A DNA stretch of 64,000 nucleotides, from NCBI GenBank assembly GCA_905200945.1, contig CAJKMG010000007.1, positions 41,611 to 105,610 of the forward strand, written 5' to 3'. Under the pieces are notes generated by a model. That model saw nothing but the letters and a program-made list of their open reading frames with translations. It was not told where the DNA came from and made no database searches. Below are positions 1 to 8,732 of this stretch, in pieces. Origin of the DNA: an uncultured Akkermansia sp. Lineage in GTDB: Bacteria; Verrucomicrobiota; Verrucomicrobiia; Verrucomicrobiales; Akkermansiaceae. Both the position numbers and the translations under genes were made by a program. Each line of letters opens with the position of its first letter. Position 1 is the first letter of the stretch.

Positions 1-282
1 TTTCTGCCCGGAGGCTTTATCTTCCCAGGAATCCAGTTGAAGGCGTCCTTCCACAAAGACTCCGCGGCCCTTGCTGAGGTAGTTGCCGGCAACTTCCGCC
101 TGGCGGTTCCAAAGGGTGACGTCCACGAAAGTGGTTTCTTCCTGGCGTTCGCTGTTGTCGCCCGCGTAGTAACGGTTGATGGCAAGGCGGATGTCCGTAA
201 CGGCGGTTCCTTTGGGAGTGTAGCGCAGTTCGGGATCAGCGGTAAGGTTGCCCATTAAGAAGACTTTGTTGAGATTGGCCAT
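1..282 (-). CDS. ssb: Single-stranded DNA-binding protein, 3' end outside window
   Basis: SSB coats single-stranded DNA during replication, repair and recombination. The gene reads leftward from an ATG whose complement is at 280-282 and runs off the window, giving the first 94 residues. They begin MANLNKVFLMGNLTADPELR and include TDIRLAIN, a TTFVDVTLW strand and KGRGVFVEGRLQLDSW, the standard OB-fold core of bacterial SSB. The acidic C-terminal tail is not visible. It is divergent from the TonB-like gene at 475, so 283-474 should hold promoters for both. The family call is firm. Confidence 0.93.
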   Translation of the reverse strand, partial: MANLNKVFLMGNLTADPELRYTPKGTAVTDIRLAINRYYAGDNSERQEETTFVDVTLWNRQAEVAGNYLSKGRGVFVEGRLQLDSWEDKASGQK

Positions 283-474
283 ATAGGATGGGTGTTAACG
301 AGGTGTATGGTATATAGGAAAAGGGCCTTGCCGTTTAGGAGGAAGGCATGTGTTTGGTCGCTAGCAAGTATGGGCCTGCACATGGTCTTGTGCAATACTA
401 AATTACGGAATCGTCCTTCATCATGTCTCCTTTCTACATTGCATTCGTCATGGAACCGTGAAAACTTTACCTCC

Positions 475-1692
475 ATGAGTTTCAGGCAGCGGCGGAGAAA
501 CGGACTGTTCCGGGTTTCCTGGGGCACATGCCTTTTGCTGTCTGTGCTGGCACACCTGTTTTTGCTGGCGGGGAGCTGCCTGGTTCCTGAAGAATGGCTG
601 GCTTCCCCACGTCCGGCTGAAGCGGCGCGGAGGAAAGTGGCTGTAAGCGCGCGCATGGTAAAGAAAGTGGAACCTCAACTGGAGAGCCGGAGACAAGAGC
701 CCGCGGAATATCTGCCTGCCGTCGTGAAGACCAATGAGGAGCAGGAAAGCGCCACCAGGCCGGAAGTGCCCAAATTCCAGAGCAACAGGAACACGCGGGC
801 GGAAGGCGGCCGGAAGGATCCGGACGGCGACAGGGATATGCCCGCCCAGGATGGCGTGGAACGGGAAAACGGAGAGATTGTCCTTTTTAACCAGGAAAGG
901 CAGGATGGGGATTTAAGCCATGAACGGGACGGCAACAAAAACGCCTCCCCCGGAGCTTCTTCCAATGTTCCCTACCAGCCCCTGGAACCATCCATGCCGC
1001 CTGCCGGTCATCCCGGTTCCCTGGCTCATTCTCCCGTCAAGAAGGGAGAGCCAGGCAAATCGGAAGAGGAAAAAACGGCCCGACAAAACATCCGTCATGC
1101 ACAGGAGAAGGCCATGCAGCTTCCCCATGCGGTAGTGTTGCCCAGCCCCGGAGATTCGGAGAAGCCGGATCCGCTTGAGGAATTGGCCAAAAGCATTGCG
1201 AAAGGGGCGGACAATCCTCCCCTGAATCTTCCCAATCTGGATTTGGTGCCCAATACAAAACCGGTTCAGAAACAGCCCTTGTATGATCCCATGTTCAATG
1301 CGGAGAGCCAGCCCGGCTTCAAGACACATGAGCGGAAGACCAAGCAGGTCGGCAAATTCAGCTTTGGCCGCCGTCCGACATTGGATGTGGAAGCTACGCC
1401 CATGGGAACGTACCAGGCGATCGTTTACCGGGCTATCGGGGAACAATGGTACCGCCAGTGCGATTTGAACCGCGACCTGATTGTTACCGGAACTGTGCGC
1501 ATCCGCATCCTGATTAACAAGAATGGCAAAATTTCGTCTATGAGGCAGACTTCCCGCGTGGGAGCCAGCGAGGTACAGAAGTCCTTTACCTTCCTCGCCA
1601 TCAAACTCGCCAGGCTTCCAGCGATGCCCCCGGAGGTAAGGAGTATGCTTGTGGGGGATTCTTTGGAAATGTATTTCGATTTCAATTTTTAA
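475..1692 (+). CDS. TonB/TolA-like energy transducer protein
   Basis: This is a 405-residue periplasm-spanning protein of the TonB type, which links inner-membrane proton motive force to outer-membrane transporters. Residues 1-14 are basic (MSFRQRRRNG), a membrane segment covers about 15-36, and a long Pro/Glu/Lys-rich low-complexity stretch follows. Residues from about 310 to the end form a TonB-C-like domain with TGTVRIRILINKNGKI and a terminal aromatic strand. An upstream in-frame start at 292 exists, but the ATG at 475 places the membrane anchor correctly. ExbB-like and ExbD-like genes follow on the same strand. TolA is the alternative, since the neighbours could equally be TolQ/TolR. Confidence 0.72.
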   Translation: MSFRQRRRNGLFRVSWGTCLLLSVLAHLFLLAGSCLVPEEWLASPRPAEAARRKVAVSARMVKKVEPQLESRRQEPAEYLPAVVKTNEEQESATRPEVPKFQSNRNTRAEGGRKDPDGDRDMPAQDGVERENGEIVLFNQERQDGDLSHERDGNKNASPGASSNVPYQPLEPSMPPAGHPGSLAHSPVKKGEPGKSEEEKTARQNIRHAQEKAMQLPHAVVLPSPGDSEKPDPLEELAKSIAKGADNPPLNLPNLDLVPNTKPVQKQPLYDPMFNAESQPGFKTHERKTKQVGKFSFGRRPTLDVEATPMGTYQAIVYRAIGEQWYRQCDLNRDLIVTGTVRIRILINKNGKISSMRQTSRVGASEVQKSFTFLAIKLARLPAMPPEVRSMLVGDSLEMYFDFNF

Positions 1693-1730
1693 CAACCTAC
1701 CATCCTGCAACAAATACCATTCACAGATAT

Positions 1731-2363
1731 ATGATGATGAACTTGATCAAAGACTGCATTACATTCTTCCAGGCAGGCGGCGTTTTCATGTACCCGCTGG
1801 CAGCCTGTTCCGTTCTTCTTATTGCGGCCGTTATTTACCGCATGTTCAATATGAAGAAGAGCCTCATTTGCCCCGTCGTGCTGACCAGGGCCGTGGAGCA
1901 GTACACCCGCGGCGCCGTGGGGCGCACTGAATTGGAGAGAATAGCTGCGGATTCGGATTCCGTGGAGGGCCGCCTGGTGCTGGATGCGTTGAATGCACCG
2001 CTGGAGGATGAAGCCTCCCTGAAGGAAATGATCCAGGTGAAGGCCCGCGAGGAGTTTGTAACGCTTCAGGCGGGTCTGCCCCTGCTGGACATGATTGTGA
2101 TGATCGCACCCATGTTCGGCATCCTGGGAACCGCCAGCGGCCTGGTGCAGATTTTCAGCGTTTTCGGAATGGATGAGAGTCACGGCATGATTGCTCAGGG
2201 GATTGCCCAGGCTCTGAATACGACGATTGCCGGTCTCGCCATCGCCACTCCGGCCGTGATTGCCCACGTTTATTATTCCCGCAAGCTGGAGCGTATTTCC
2301 GCCTCCATGGAAGTCCTGCTGACAGAACTGGTTTCCTTCCGCTGCCATCATTCCCAACGCTGA
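1731..2363 (+). CDS. exbB: ExbB/TolQ/MotA-family proton channel subunit
   Basis: ExbB pentamers surround an ExbD dimer and form the proton-driven motor that energises TonB. The 210-residue protein has an N-terminal helix (FMYPLAACSVLLIAAVIY), a cytoplasmic charged region and two C-terminal helices in the usual order. It carries the family signature IAPMFGILGTASGLVQIF followed by AQALNTTIAGLAIATPAV, with the Thr residues expected to line the channel. The start is uncertain because three ATG codons run in a row (1731, 1734, 1737) with no clear Shine-Dalgarno. It lies between the TonB-like gene and exbD with short gaps, so the three probably form one transcript. Confidence 0.88.
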   Translation: MMMNLIKDCITFFQAGGVFMYPLAACSVLLIAAVIYRMFNMKKSLICPVVLTRAVEQYTRGAVGRTELERIAADSDSVEGRLVLDALNAPLEDEASLKEMIQVKAREEFVTLQAGLPLLDMIVMIAPMFGILGTASGLVQIFSVFGMDESHGMIAQGIAQALNTTIAGLAIATPAVIAHVYYSRKLERISASMEVLLTELVSFRCHHSQR

Positions 2364-2370
2364 CAAGGCC

Positions 2371-2799
2371 ATGCAGTTTTACCGCAAGAAAGCAAGGAGC
2401 ATGGGGGTGCCCATCGTCCCCATGATTGACATATTGACCATTCTGCTGATTTTTTTCATTGTCCATACGCAGTGGAAGAAGCCGCAGTCCCTGCTTAAGA
2501 TAGATGTACCCGGAGCGGAATTCATGGAGGGGACTCCGTCTTCGGAACAGCGGGCCGTTCTGACCGTGACGGGGACATCCGCCATTTCCCTGAATGGCAG
2601 GCTGGTGGAGATGAATGAACTGGCTGCTGCCCTGGAAGCCTTGAAAAAGGAAAATCCAGGCGTCAAACTGCAGCTTGATGTGGATAAAAAAGCGGAGTTT
2701 GGCATCATTGTCGGCATTTGGGATGCGCTGACGTCTGTGGGTATTGACGCAGGTGAGGTTCCTGCCAGAATAGAAATCAACAAGCCCGGCGCACGGTAA
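2371..2799 (+). CDS. exbD: ExbD/TolR-family biopolymer transport protein
   Basis: ExbD supplies the proton-carrying aspartate of the ExbB-ExbD motor. The 142-residue protein has a short cytoplasmic N-terminus, one membrane helix containing the conserved MIDILTILLIFFIVHTQW (Asp about residue 22), and a periplasmic domain ending in EVPARIEINKPG. It starts 7 bases after exbB stops, which implies translational coupling. Its length matches the family. Whether it serves a TonB or a Tol system cannot be decided from sequence alone; the TonB-C-like protein at 475 supports a transporter-energising role. Confidence 0.87.
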   Translation: MQFYRKKARSMGVPIVPMIDILTILLIFFIVHTQWKKPQSLLKIDVPGAEFMEGTPSSEQRAVLTVTGTSAISLNGRLVEMNELAAALEALKKENPGVKLQLDVDKKAEFGIIVGIWDALTSVGIDAGEVPARIEINKPGAR

Positions 2800-2830
2800 G
2801 CGCCTTAACATATATATTATCCCCCTCCCG

Positions 2831-3379
2831 ATGTTATTGGAAATAGCACAGTATGGAAATCCGGTATTGAAGGAAAAATGCCGCCCTGTAGAACATTTTG
2901 ACGACAGCCTGAAAACCCTGGCGGAAAATATGCTGGAAACCATGTACGCAGCAGAGGGCATTGGCCTGGCGGCTCCCCAGGTGAGCATTCCCATTCAACT
3001 GGTAGTGATTGATATTCCGAAGGAGGAAGAGTCCGTCACCTGGCTTAAAGTGAACGGAGAGGACAAAGAGCTTTCCGACATCATGCCCTTGATGTTTGCC
3101 AATCCCGTTCTGGAACCTTACGGCCCCATGCATCCTTTTCATGAAGGCTGCCTGAGCGTGATGAAAATACGTGCTTCCGTCGTGAGGCCGGATTTTGTCA
3201 AGGCTACGGTGCTTCTGATTGACGGAAGAGAAATAACGATTGACTGCAACGGCCTTCTGGCCAGATGCCTGCAGCATGAATGCGACCATTTGAACGGCAT
3301 CCTTTTTGTGGAGCGCGTTTCTTCCGCACAGAAGATTACCCTGCGCAACAAATTGAAGCGTCTGGCATTGGGATATTAG
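2831..3379 (+). CDS. def: Peptide deformylase
   Basis: This enzyme removes the formyl group from the initiator methionine of new proteins, using a metal ion in the cytosol. All three family motifs are present: GIGLAAPQ (residues 43-50), EGCLS (105-109) and HECDH (149-153). Cys107, His149 and His153 are therefore the metal ligands and Glu150 the catalytic acid. The length of 182 residues is normal. It starts 31 bases after exbD and is probably co-transcribed. A perfect 9-bp inverted repeat lies downstream at 3466-3494. Confidence 0.96.
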   Translation: MLLEIAQYGNPVLKEKCRPVEHFDDSLKTLAENMLETMYAAEGIGLAAPQVSIPIQLVVIDIPKEEESVTWLKVNGEDKELSDIMPLMFANPVLEPYGPMHPFHEGCLSVMKIRASVVRPDFVKATVLLIDGREITIDCNGLLARCLQHECDHLNGILFVERVSSAQKITLRNKLKRLALGY

Positions 3380-3465
3380 CTTTCCGTCACTTCCCTCAGG
3401 CCTTCATGACAGCCAAAGGAGGGGGGGCAAAGAAGACCGCATTCCGGAACCGCAAAGTTTTTACA

Positions 3466-3494
3466 GCCGGGAACCGTCCCGTGATGTTCCCGGC
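3466..3494. terminator. Inverted repeat between convergent def and GH57 genes
   Basis: GCCGGGAAC at 3466-3474 pairs perfectly with GTTCCCGGC at 3486-3494 around an 11-base loop. Neither strand has a clear uridine run after the stem, so an intrinsic terminator is only a guess. The position between two convergent genes fits that role. A run of seven G lies upstream at 3421-3427. Confidence 0.35.
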
Positions 3495-3538
3495 AGACTA
3501 CAATCCACCCGGGTTCGCAGTATTCGGAAGAGAAGAGG

Positions 3539-4726
3539 TCAGGACGCTTTTTCCGGATCCGGCTGAACCGGTTTTCCGGATTCCCTTTTGACGCGTATTT
3601 GCAAATCCGCCAAAGCGTTCATGTAGTAAATGTACGCGTCAAAGGCAGATGCATACGGCGTGAAGGAGTTCTCCTTCTGCATGTAGTGGAAGTGGTCCGC
3701 ACTCTGCAGTTTGCGCCAAACGTGGGTGAGATCCTTGTCATGGGCTGCCTTGACCGGTTTTTCCAGACGGTAGATTTTGCGGAGGGCTTCATCCTGCATG
3801 ACGTTGCCATTCCAATGGGACATGGTTCCAAAAGTGGAGCAGGTCATTTCCTGGGTGCACTCACAGACGGAAATGGGCTTAATTTCCTGCGCTACTTCGG
3901 ACGGAGTCATGAACCGGTTGCCGGCGTCTATGCAGGCGAGAATCATCGTACGCCAGAATTCGAAGACGCCTGTAGCGTCAGACTGGCGTTCCCCCAGCGT
4001 TTCATAGTCCATGGACAGGGTAGTGACGCTTCCCTGCTGGTGCGTCAGCCAATCCGCGAAAGTGGTGGGGGAAAGCGGGTATTCCGACCATTCCGGATCA
4101 GTCCGCATGATTGCCAGGTCATTGGAGAGTTCCCGGTTGCGGAAGATAGTGGTGGTGTTATACACCCACGGAGCCAGGAAGACTTCATTGCTGGTGAATC
4201 CCTTGAGCATGGCCGGGTTGCCGTCCGCCATGATGCCCTTGAAGCCGAGCGTTTCCGCCTGCGCCGCAATGGCGTTGGAGTACAGCATGCCGGTATTCAT
4301 CAGCACATCCGTTTCCTGATGGAAGAGTTTTTTGAGAAGCTCCCGGTGTTCTTCAATCTGTTCGGCAAATTCCTGAGGGGAGTAAACGGATGCCAGGGAA
4401 TTGTAATAAGGCATTGCCAGAAAGTCCACACAGCCGGTTTCCGCCAAATCCTTGAATGCGGCAATCAGGTCCGGCCTGTGGTACAGGGCCTGTTCCAGAA
4501 TGACTCCGCTGAGCGCCAGCCCAAAGCGGAATTTGCCCCCGGTGAGTTCAATAAGCTGTTTCATCAGCCGGGTTGCCGGGAAATAACAGCGTTCCGCCAC
4601 CGTGCTAAGCACGCGGGCATTCAGATCATCATCTTCATAAAAGGCATGTTCTCCAATTTTGAAGAAGTCATAATGAATCAGCCGGTTGGGCTGATGCGCA
4701 ACGAAAGTGAGGGAAATGTTGCTCAT
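3539..4726 (-). CDS. GH57-family alpha-amylase-like protein, probable nucleophile loss
   Basis: The 395-residue cytosolic protein has the GH57 alpha-amylase layout: an N-terminal NISLTFVAHQPNRL block, a (beta/alpha)7-type core and a helical tail. In characterised GH57 alpha-amylases the nucleophile is the Glu in an NTELIY-type motif and the acid is the Asp in MDYETFG. Here the second motif is intact (SMDYETLGE, Asp240). The first reads MNTGMLYSN, with Gly146 where Glu is expected. The protein may therefore be inactive or a glucan-binding or regulatory homologue. It is followed downstream by a glycogen synthase-type glycosyltransferase on the same strand, whose gene lies immediately upstream in transcription order. 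Family call strong, activity doubtful. Confidence 0.8.
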   Translation of the reverse strand: MSNISLTFVAHQPNRLIHYDFFKIGEHAFYEDDDLNARVLSTVAERCYFPATRLMKQLIELTGGKFRFGLALSGVILEQALYHRPDLIAAFKDLAETGCVDFLAMPYYNSLASVYSPQEFAEQIEEHRELLKKLFHQETDVLMNTGMLYSNAIAAQAETLGFKGIMADGNPAMLKGFTSNEVFLAPWVYNTTTIFRNRELSNDLAIMRTDPEWSEYPLSPTTFADWLTHQQGSVTTLSMDYETLGERQSDATGVFEFWRTMILACIDAGNRFMTPSEVAQEIKPISVCECTQEMTCSTFGTMSHWNGNVMQDEALRKIYRLEKPVKAAHDKDLTHVWRKLQSADHFHYMQKENSFTPYASAFDAYIYYMNALADLQIRVKRESGKPVQPDPEKAS

Positions 4727-4776
4727 GGACGGGGTGAAGAAGGCTGAGAGTTATGGAGTAGGGTAAAAAGGCGTTT

Positions 4777-6075
4777 TTAGCGGTTCAGCACATGTTCATA
4801 GACCCGGATAACCTTGTCTGCGGCGGCATCCCAGGTGGAGGCCTTGATGTCCTCCGTGCTCTGTTCCACTACTTTCCGGTACAATTCCTCATCCGTGCAG
4901 AGATGGACGATATGTTCCGCCATCTTGTTGACGTCCCAAAAGTCCGCTTTCAGGGCTCCCTTCATGACTTCCGCCACGCCGGACTGCTTGGAAATCACGG
5001 CGGGAATGTTGAATTGGGCCGCCTCCAGCGCAGAAAGGCCGAAGGGCTCCGATACGGAAGGCATGCAGTAGATGTCCGTGATGGAGAGGAGTTCATTGAC
5101 TTTGTCCTTGTTCAGGAAGCCGGTGAAGTGGAATTTGTCGCCCACGCCCTTGAAGGCTCCGGATTCAATCAACTGGCGGAGTTTTTCTCCCGTACCGGCC
5201 ATGACGAAGCGTACGTCGTCCGTCTGTTCCAGAACCTTGGCGGCAATCTGAAGGAAGAATCCCGGGCCTTTCTGAGCCGTCAGGCGGCCCAGGAAGAGTA
5301 CGAGTTTTTCCGGAAATTTTTTCTTCCCTTTGAAGACTTTGACCGGATCCGCTCCGTTGTGAATGGGAAATATCTTATGGGGGTCGATGGCATAGTGCCC
5401 GCTGGCGATGGTTCCCGTGTATTTACTGACCGGGATAACGGCATCCGCCTGTTCCATGCCGAATTTTTCAATGTCGTAAATCCAGCCACGGGCATCCGCT
5501 CCGGCACGGTCAAACTGGGAAGCGTGCAGATGCACCACCAGGGGCTTGCCCGTGGCTTTTTTCACTTCCACGCCAGCCAGATAGGTCATCCAGTCATGGG
5601 CGTGGATAATGTCAAAATCCTGCTGAAGGGCGACTTTTACCGCTATTTTTGAGAATTGAATGACTTTCAGTGCCAAATCCCCGGCGTAAAGGTCTTCCTT
5701 GTTCCTGAACAGCTGAAGGTCGGCTTCATGCGTTTTGGAGAAGGTGATGCGGCCTTCCCTGGTGAACTGTACCACGCCGGATTCCCCTTCCACGGTGGTG
5801 TAGGGGTCCAGTTCAATGGGCGCGCGCTCCACCAGGGCAAAGCTGTCATAGGAATATTTCCGGTCCACTTGCTCCACTTCCCGATAGGAGACGTTATTGA
5901 GACCGGTGAGCTGGAATCCGTCAAAAAGGACGGAAGGGTCGGCCTTGGGAACGATCACCCTTAAATCCACTTTTTTTGCCAGCGCCTTGGAAAGACCCAG
6001 GCAGGCAATGCCCAACCCCCCGTTGACCAGGGGCGGGAATTCCCATCCTAATGTAAGAACTCGAATTGTGCTCAT
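4777..6075 (-). CDS. Glycogen synthase-like glycosyltransferase (GT4/GT5)
   Basis: This 432-residue GT-B enzyme probably extends alpha-1,4-glucan from a nucleotide sugar. The N-terminal domain opens with TLGWEFPPLVNGGLG, a glycine-rich donor/acceptor loop of glycogen synthases. The C-terminal domain has VLFLGRLTAQKGPGFFLQ and the retaining-GT E-x7-E motif in SEPFGLSALE. It resembles the short archaeal-type synthases rather than classic GlgA. An in-frame start at 6135 is possible, but the ATG at 6075 begins directly at the conserved MSTIRVLTLGW. It sits upstream of the GH57 gene, a pairing common in glycogen loci. The exact polymer is inferred. Confidence 0.82.
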   Translation of the reverse strand: MSTIRVLTLGWEFPPLVNGGLGIACLGLSKALAKKVDLRVIVPKADPSVLFDGFQLTGLNNVSYREVEQVDRKYSYDSFALVERAPIELDPYTTVEGESGVVQFTREGRITFSKTHEADLQLFRNKEDLYAGDLALKVIQFSKIAVKVALQQDFDIIHAHDWMTYLAGVEVKKATGKPLVVHLHASQFDRAGADARGWIYDIEKFGMEQADAVIPVSKYTGTIASGHYAIDPHKIFPIHNGADPVKVFKGKKKFPEKLVLFLGRLTAQKGPGFFLQIAAKVLEQTDDVRFVMAGTGEKLRQLIESGAFKGVGDKFHFTGFLNKDKVNELLSITDIYCMPSVSEPFGLSALEAAQFNIPAVISKQSGVAEVMKGALKADFWDVNKMAEHIVHLCTDEELYRKVVEQSTEDIKASTWDAAADKVIRVYEHVLNR

Positions 6076-6135
6076 CGGTTGATGTGGTTTGTCGGTGCCG
6101 GGAAGGATACGGACTCGTGCCGTGTTGTACACCAA

Positions 6136-6295
6136 CGCAATAAAACCAGATTTTTCATGTTCGGTCTAGATTAATATGAATAATTTTACTCTAATAATGA
6201 AAAGAAAAGTGCTGCTTTAGTTCAATCTTGCGTTCGTCATGAAATTGATTTAGTCTGGACTGAACGCTTTTGATCCTCTCTTCCGTCCGGCTTCA
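6136..6295. promoter_or_regulatory. Divergent AT-rich promoter region, glycosyltransferase / GH31
   Basis: These 160 bases separate the leftward glycosyltransferase from the rightward alpha-glucosidase. They are clearly richer in A+T than the flanks, especially about 6165-6205 (TTAATATGAATAATTTTAC). Promoters for both directions are expected here. No operator palindrome stands out, and exact hexamers are not assigned. Confidence 0.4.
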
Positions 6296-8692
6296 ATGTG
6301 CTCCGTTTCCAACATCCCTGAAAGACGAAAAACACCTCCTCTCCGGGGGAGTCTCGTCAAATGGGAGTACACGAATACGGTTTCCAAAATAACTCTCAGC
6401 GTGTGTCTTGCTGATGCCGGTATTGTCCGCGTAACGTATTTCCCCGGAGCGGTGCCGGAAGACGAGCCGAGTTATGCCGTAAGCCCCGGATATTCCGCGC
6501 CGGGAGCGGAAATCCGCGAGTATGATGAGGACGGGGTTCATGTCGTTGAGACGTCCCTGCTCCGCATCCGCATTCGCACGGAGGAGCAAAAGGTGGATTT
6601 TTACGATGTTGCTACGGATGAGCCCCTGCTGACGGATGAGGGCGGATTCGGTCGGGAGAGCAAGGACTGGACTGGAGACGCCCGGGTATGGATACGGAAA
6701 AATCTTCAGGAAACGGAGCATTTTTTCGGGCTTGGGGACAAGCCGTGTGCCTTGAACCTGAGGGGTAAGTATTTCTCCATGTGGGGAGCGGACCATTATG
6801 ATTTCCATGAGGAATCGGATCCCCTTTACAAAAGTATTCCCTTTTTCCTCAGTTTGCGGGAAAGGATGGCGTACGGCCTGTTGTTTGACAACACGTGCCG
6901 TTCGTATTTCGACTTCGGAGCTACGGATGAAAAGGTTCTTTCCTTCGGGTCCTTCGGGGGCCTGATGAATTATTATTTCATTTACAACAACACTCCTCTG
7001 GACATCATCTCCGCTTATACGCGCCTTACCGGTACGCCTGAATTGCCGCCTTTGTGGGCGCTGGGGTACCACCAGTCCAAGTGGAGCTATTATCCGGACA
7101 AGGCCGTATACAATCTGGTGGAGCGTTTCCGGGGCTTGGGCATTCCGTGCGATGCCGTGCATCTGGACCATCATTACATGGAACGGAAGGAGGGATTTAC
7201 TTGGGACAAACAGAATTTTCCCGACGCGGAAGGAATGGTCCGCGCCCTGGAGAAGGACGGTGTGAAGACGGTTCTGATTGTCAATCCCGGCGTGAAGGTC
7301 AATCCCGCCAATCCGGTCTGGAAAGAGGGGATGGAACGCAATTATTTCTGCCGCCGGTCGGAAGGCAATTTATTGTCGGAAGAAGTATGGCCGGGACTTT
7401 GCAATTTCCCGGATTTTACGGCTCCCGCCGTACGCGGATGGTGGGCGGATCTGTTCAGCAGGGATATTGGGAAAATTGGCGTGCGCGGCCTCTGGAACGA
7501 CATGAACGAACCTGTCGTTTTTCCGGACCGCACTTTCCCGATGGATACGCGGCATGAATATGACGGCATGCCCTGTTCCCATGAAAAAGCTCATAACATT
7601 TACGGACAGTGCATGGCGGAAGCCTCCTGGCTGGGCATGAAGCGTCACGCTCCGGACCGTCGACCTTTCCTTCTGTCCCGGTCCGGTTTTGCCGGCTTGC
7701 AGCGTTTTGCCGCCACATGGACAGGGGACAACCGGTCCAACTGGGAACATTTGAAGCTGGCCAATTTCCAGTGCCAGCGGCTTGCGGCTTCAGGCATGTC
7801 CTTCGCGGGAGCGGATGTGGGGGGATTCATGGGGCATCCCACCCCTGAATTATTTTGCCGCTGGATGCAGATGGCTTCTTTCCACGGTTTTTTCCGTAAT
7901 CATTCCTCCGGGGAGTTCGGCGGTCAGGAACCATGGATGTTTGGACAGGAAGTCACTTCTTACGTGAAAGCCGCCATAGAGGGACGGTACCGCCTGCTTC
8001 CCTATATCTACACGCAATTCCGCCGGTACGCGGAGACGGGCATGCCCGTTCTGCGCTCTCTTGCCCTGCAGTGTTTTACCAACAAGGACACCTACTGGCG
8101 GGGGGCGGAGTACTTCTTCGGCGACCATTTGTACGTCATTCCCATTCATGAGCCGCAGGAAGGCGGCCGGTTCCTCTACATTCCGGAGGGCGTATGGTAT
8201 TCCTATCACACGGACAGCCTGATGGAGGATACCGGAAAGGATGTCTGGGTGAAGTGCCCCCTTTCTTTCCTGCCTGTGTATGTCCGTGGAGGGGCGGTGA
8301 TTCCCCATTGGCCGGTGCAGCAATATGTAGGGGAGCTACCCCGCCCGCCGTTGACGCTGGATGTATGGTGGGCGCCGGAAGGGGAAGTGGCCTCCCATTT
8401 GTATGAGGATGCCGGGGACGGGTATGCATACCGGAACGGGGAATGCGCCGTGCATGAGTTCTTTTACCGCGGCGGCTCCAGTTCCCTGGAGCTGGACTGG
8501 AATTGCGAAGGGGATCCCTGTGCATTCCATGAGTCCGCAGAAGTGGTTTTACACGGTTTGCCTGCGGGGATTTCCGTCAGCGCATGTATGGACGGCGTTC
8601 CTTGCCGCGGCGTAGCAAGAGAAGGAAGGGTATGGAGAATACCGGTGAAAGGCAAGTTTGATACGCTTTCCGTTTGCTGGACGACGGAATAA
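6296..8692 (+). CDS. Glycoside hydrolase family 31, alpha-glucosidase type
   Basis: GH31 alpha-glucosidases release glucose from the non-reducing ends of alpha-glucans. The 798-residue protein has an N-terminal beta-sandwich, a catalytic barrel from about residue 230 and C-terminal beta domains. The nucleophile lies in GLWNDMNEP (Asp402) and the acid/base in WTGDNRSNW (Asp478). No signal peptide is visible, so a cytosolic role on maltodextrin or glycogen fragments is likely. The beginning MCSVSNIPERRK is unusual, and a GTG further in (about residue 21) could be the real start. It is divergent from the glucan synthase gene, which supports an alpha-glucan role. Confidence 0.9.
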   Translation: MCSVSNIPERRKTPPLRGSLVKWEYTNTVSKITLSVCLADAGIVRVTYFPGAVPEDEPSYAVSPGYSAPGAEIREYDEDGVHVVETSLLRIRIRTEEQKVDFYDVATDEPLLTDEGGFGRESKDWTGDARVWIRKNLQETEHFFGLGDKPCALNLRGKYFSMWGADHYDFHEESDPLYKSIPFFLSLRERMAYGLLFDNTCRSYFDFGATDEKVLSFGSFGGLMNYYFIYNNTPLDIISAYTRLTGTPELPPLWALGYHQSKWSYYPDKAVYNLVERFRGLGIPCDAVHLDHHYMERKEGFTWDKQNFPDAEGMVRALEKDGVKTVLIVNPGVKVNPANPVWKEGMERNYFCRRSEGNLLSEEVWPGLCNFPDFTAPAVRGWWADLFSRDIGKIGVRGLWNDMNEPVVFPDRTFPMDTRHEYDGMPCSHEKAHNIYGQCMAEASWLGMKRHAPDRRPFLLSRSGFAGLQRFAATWTGDNRSNWEHLKLANFQCQRLAASGMSFAGADVGGFMGHPTPELFCRWMQMASFHGFFRNHSSGEFGGQEPWMFGQEVTSYVKAAIEGRYRLLPYIYTQFRRYAETGMPVLRSLALQCFTNKDTYWRGAEYFFGDHLYVIPIHEPQEGGRFLYIPEGVWYSYHTDSLMEDTGKDVWVKCPLSFLPVYVRGGAVIPHWPVQQYVGELPRPPLTLDVWWAPEGEVASHLYEDAGDGYAYRNGECAVHEFFYRGGSSSLELDWNCEGDPCAFHESAEVVLHGLPAGISVSACMDGVPCRGVAREGRVWRIPVKGKFDTLSVCWTTE

Positions 8693-8732
8693 TGTTGTTG
8701 CCGTTAAGAGCGGGAGGCGACCGACGGAATTG

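Noticed and set aside
292..474. N-terminal extension of the TonB-like gene
   Set aside because: It would place 61 residues ahead of the basic-plus-helix anchor and reads like non-coding sequence.
3599..4747. 382-residue open frame opposite the GH57 gene
   Set aside because: Shadow of the GH57 coding strand; composition rather than conservation explains its length.
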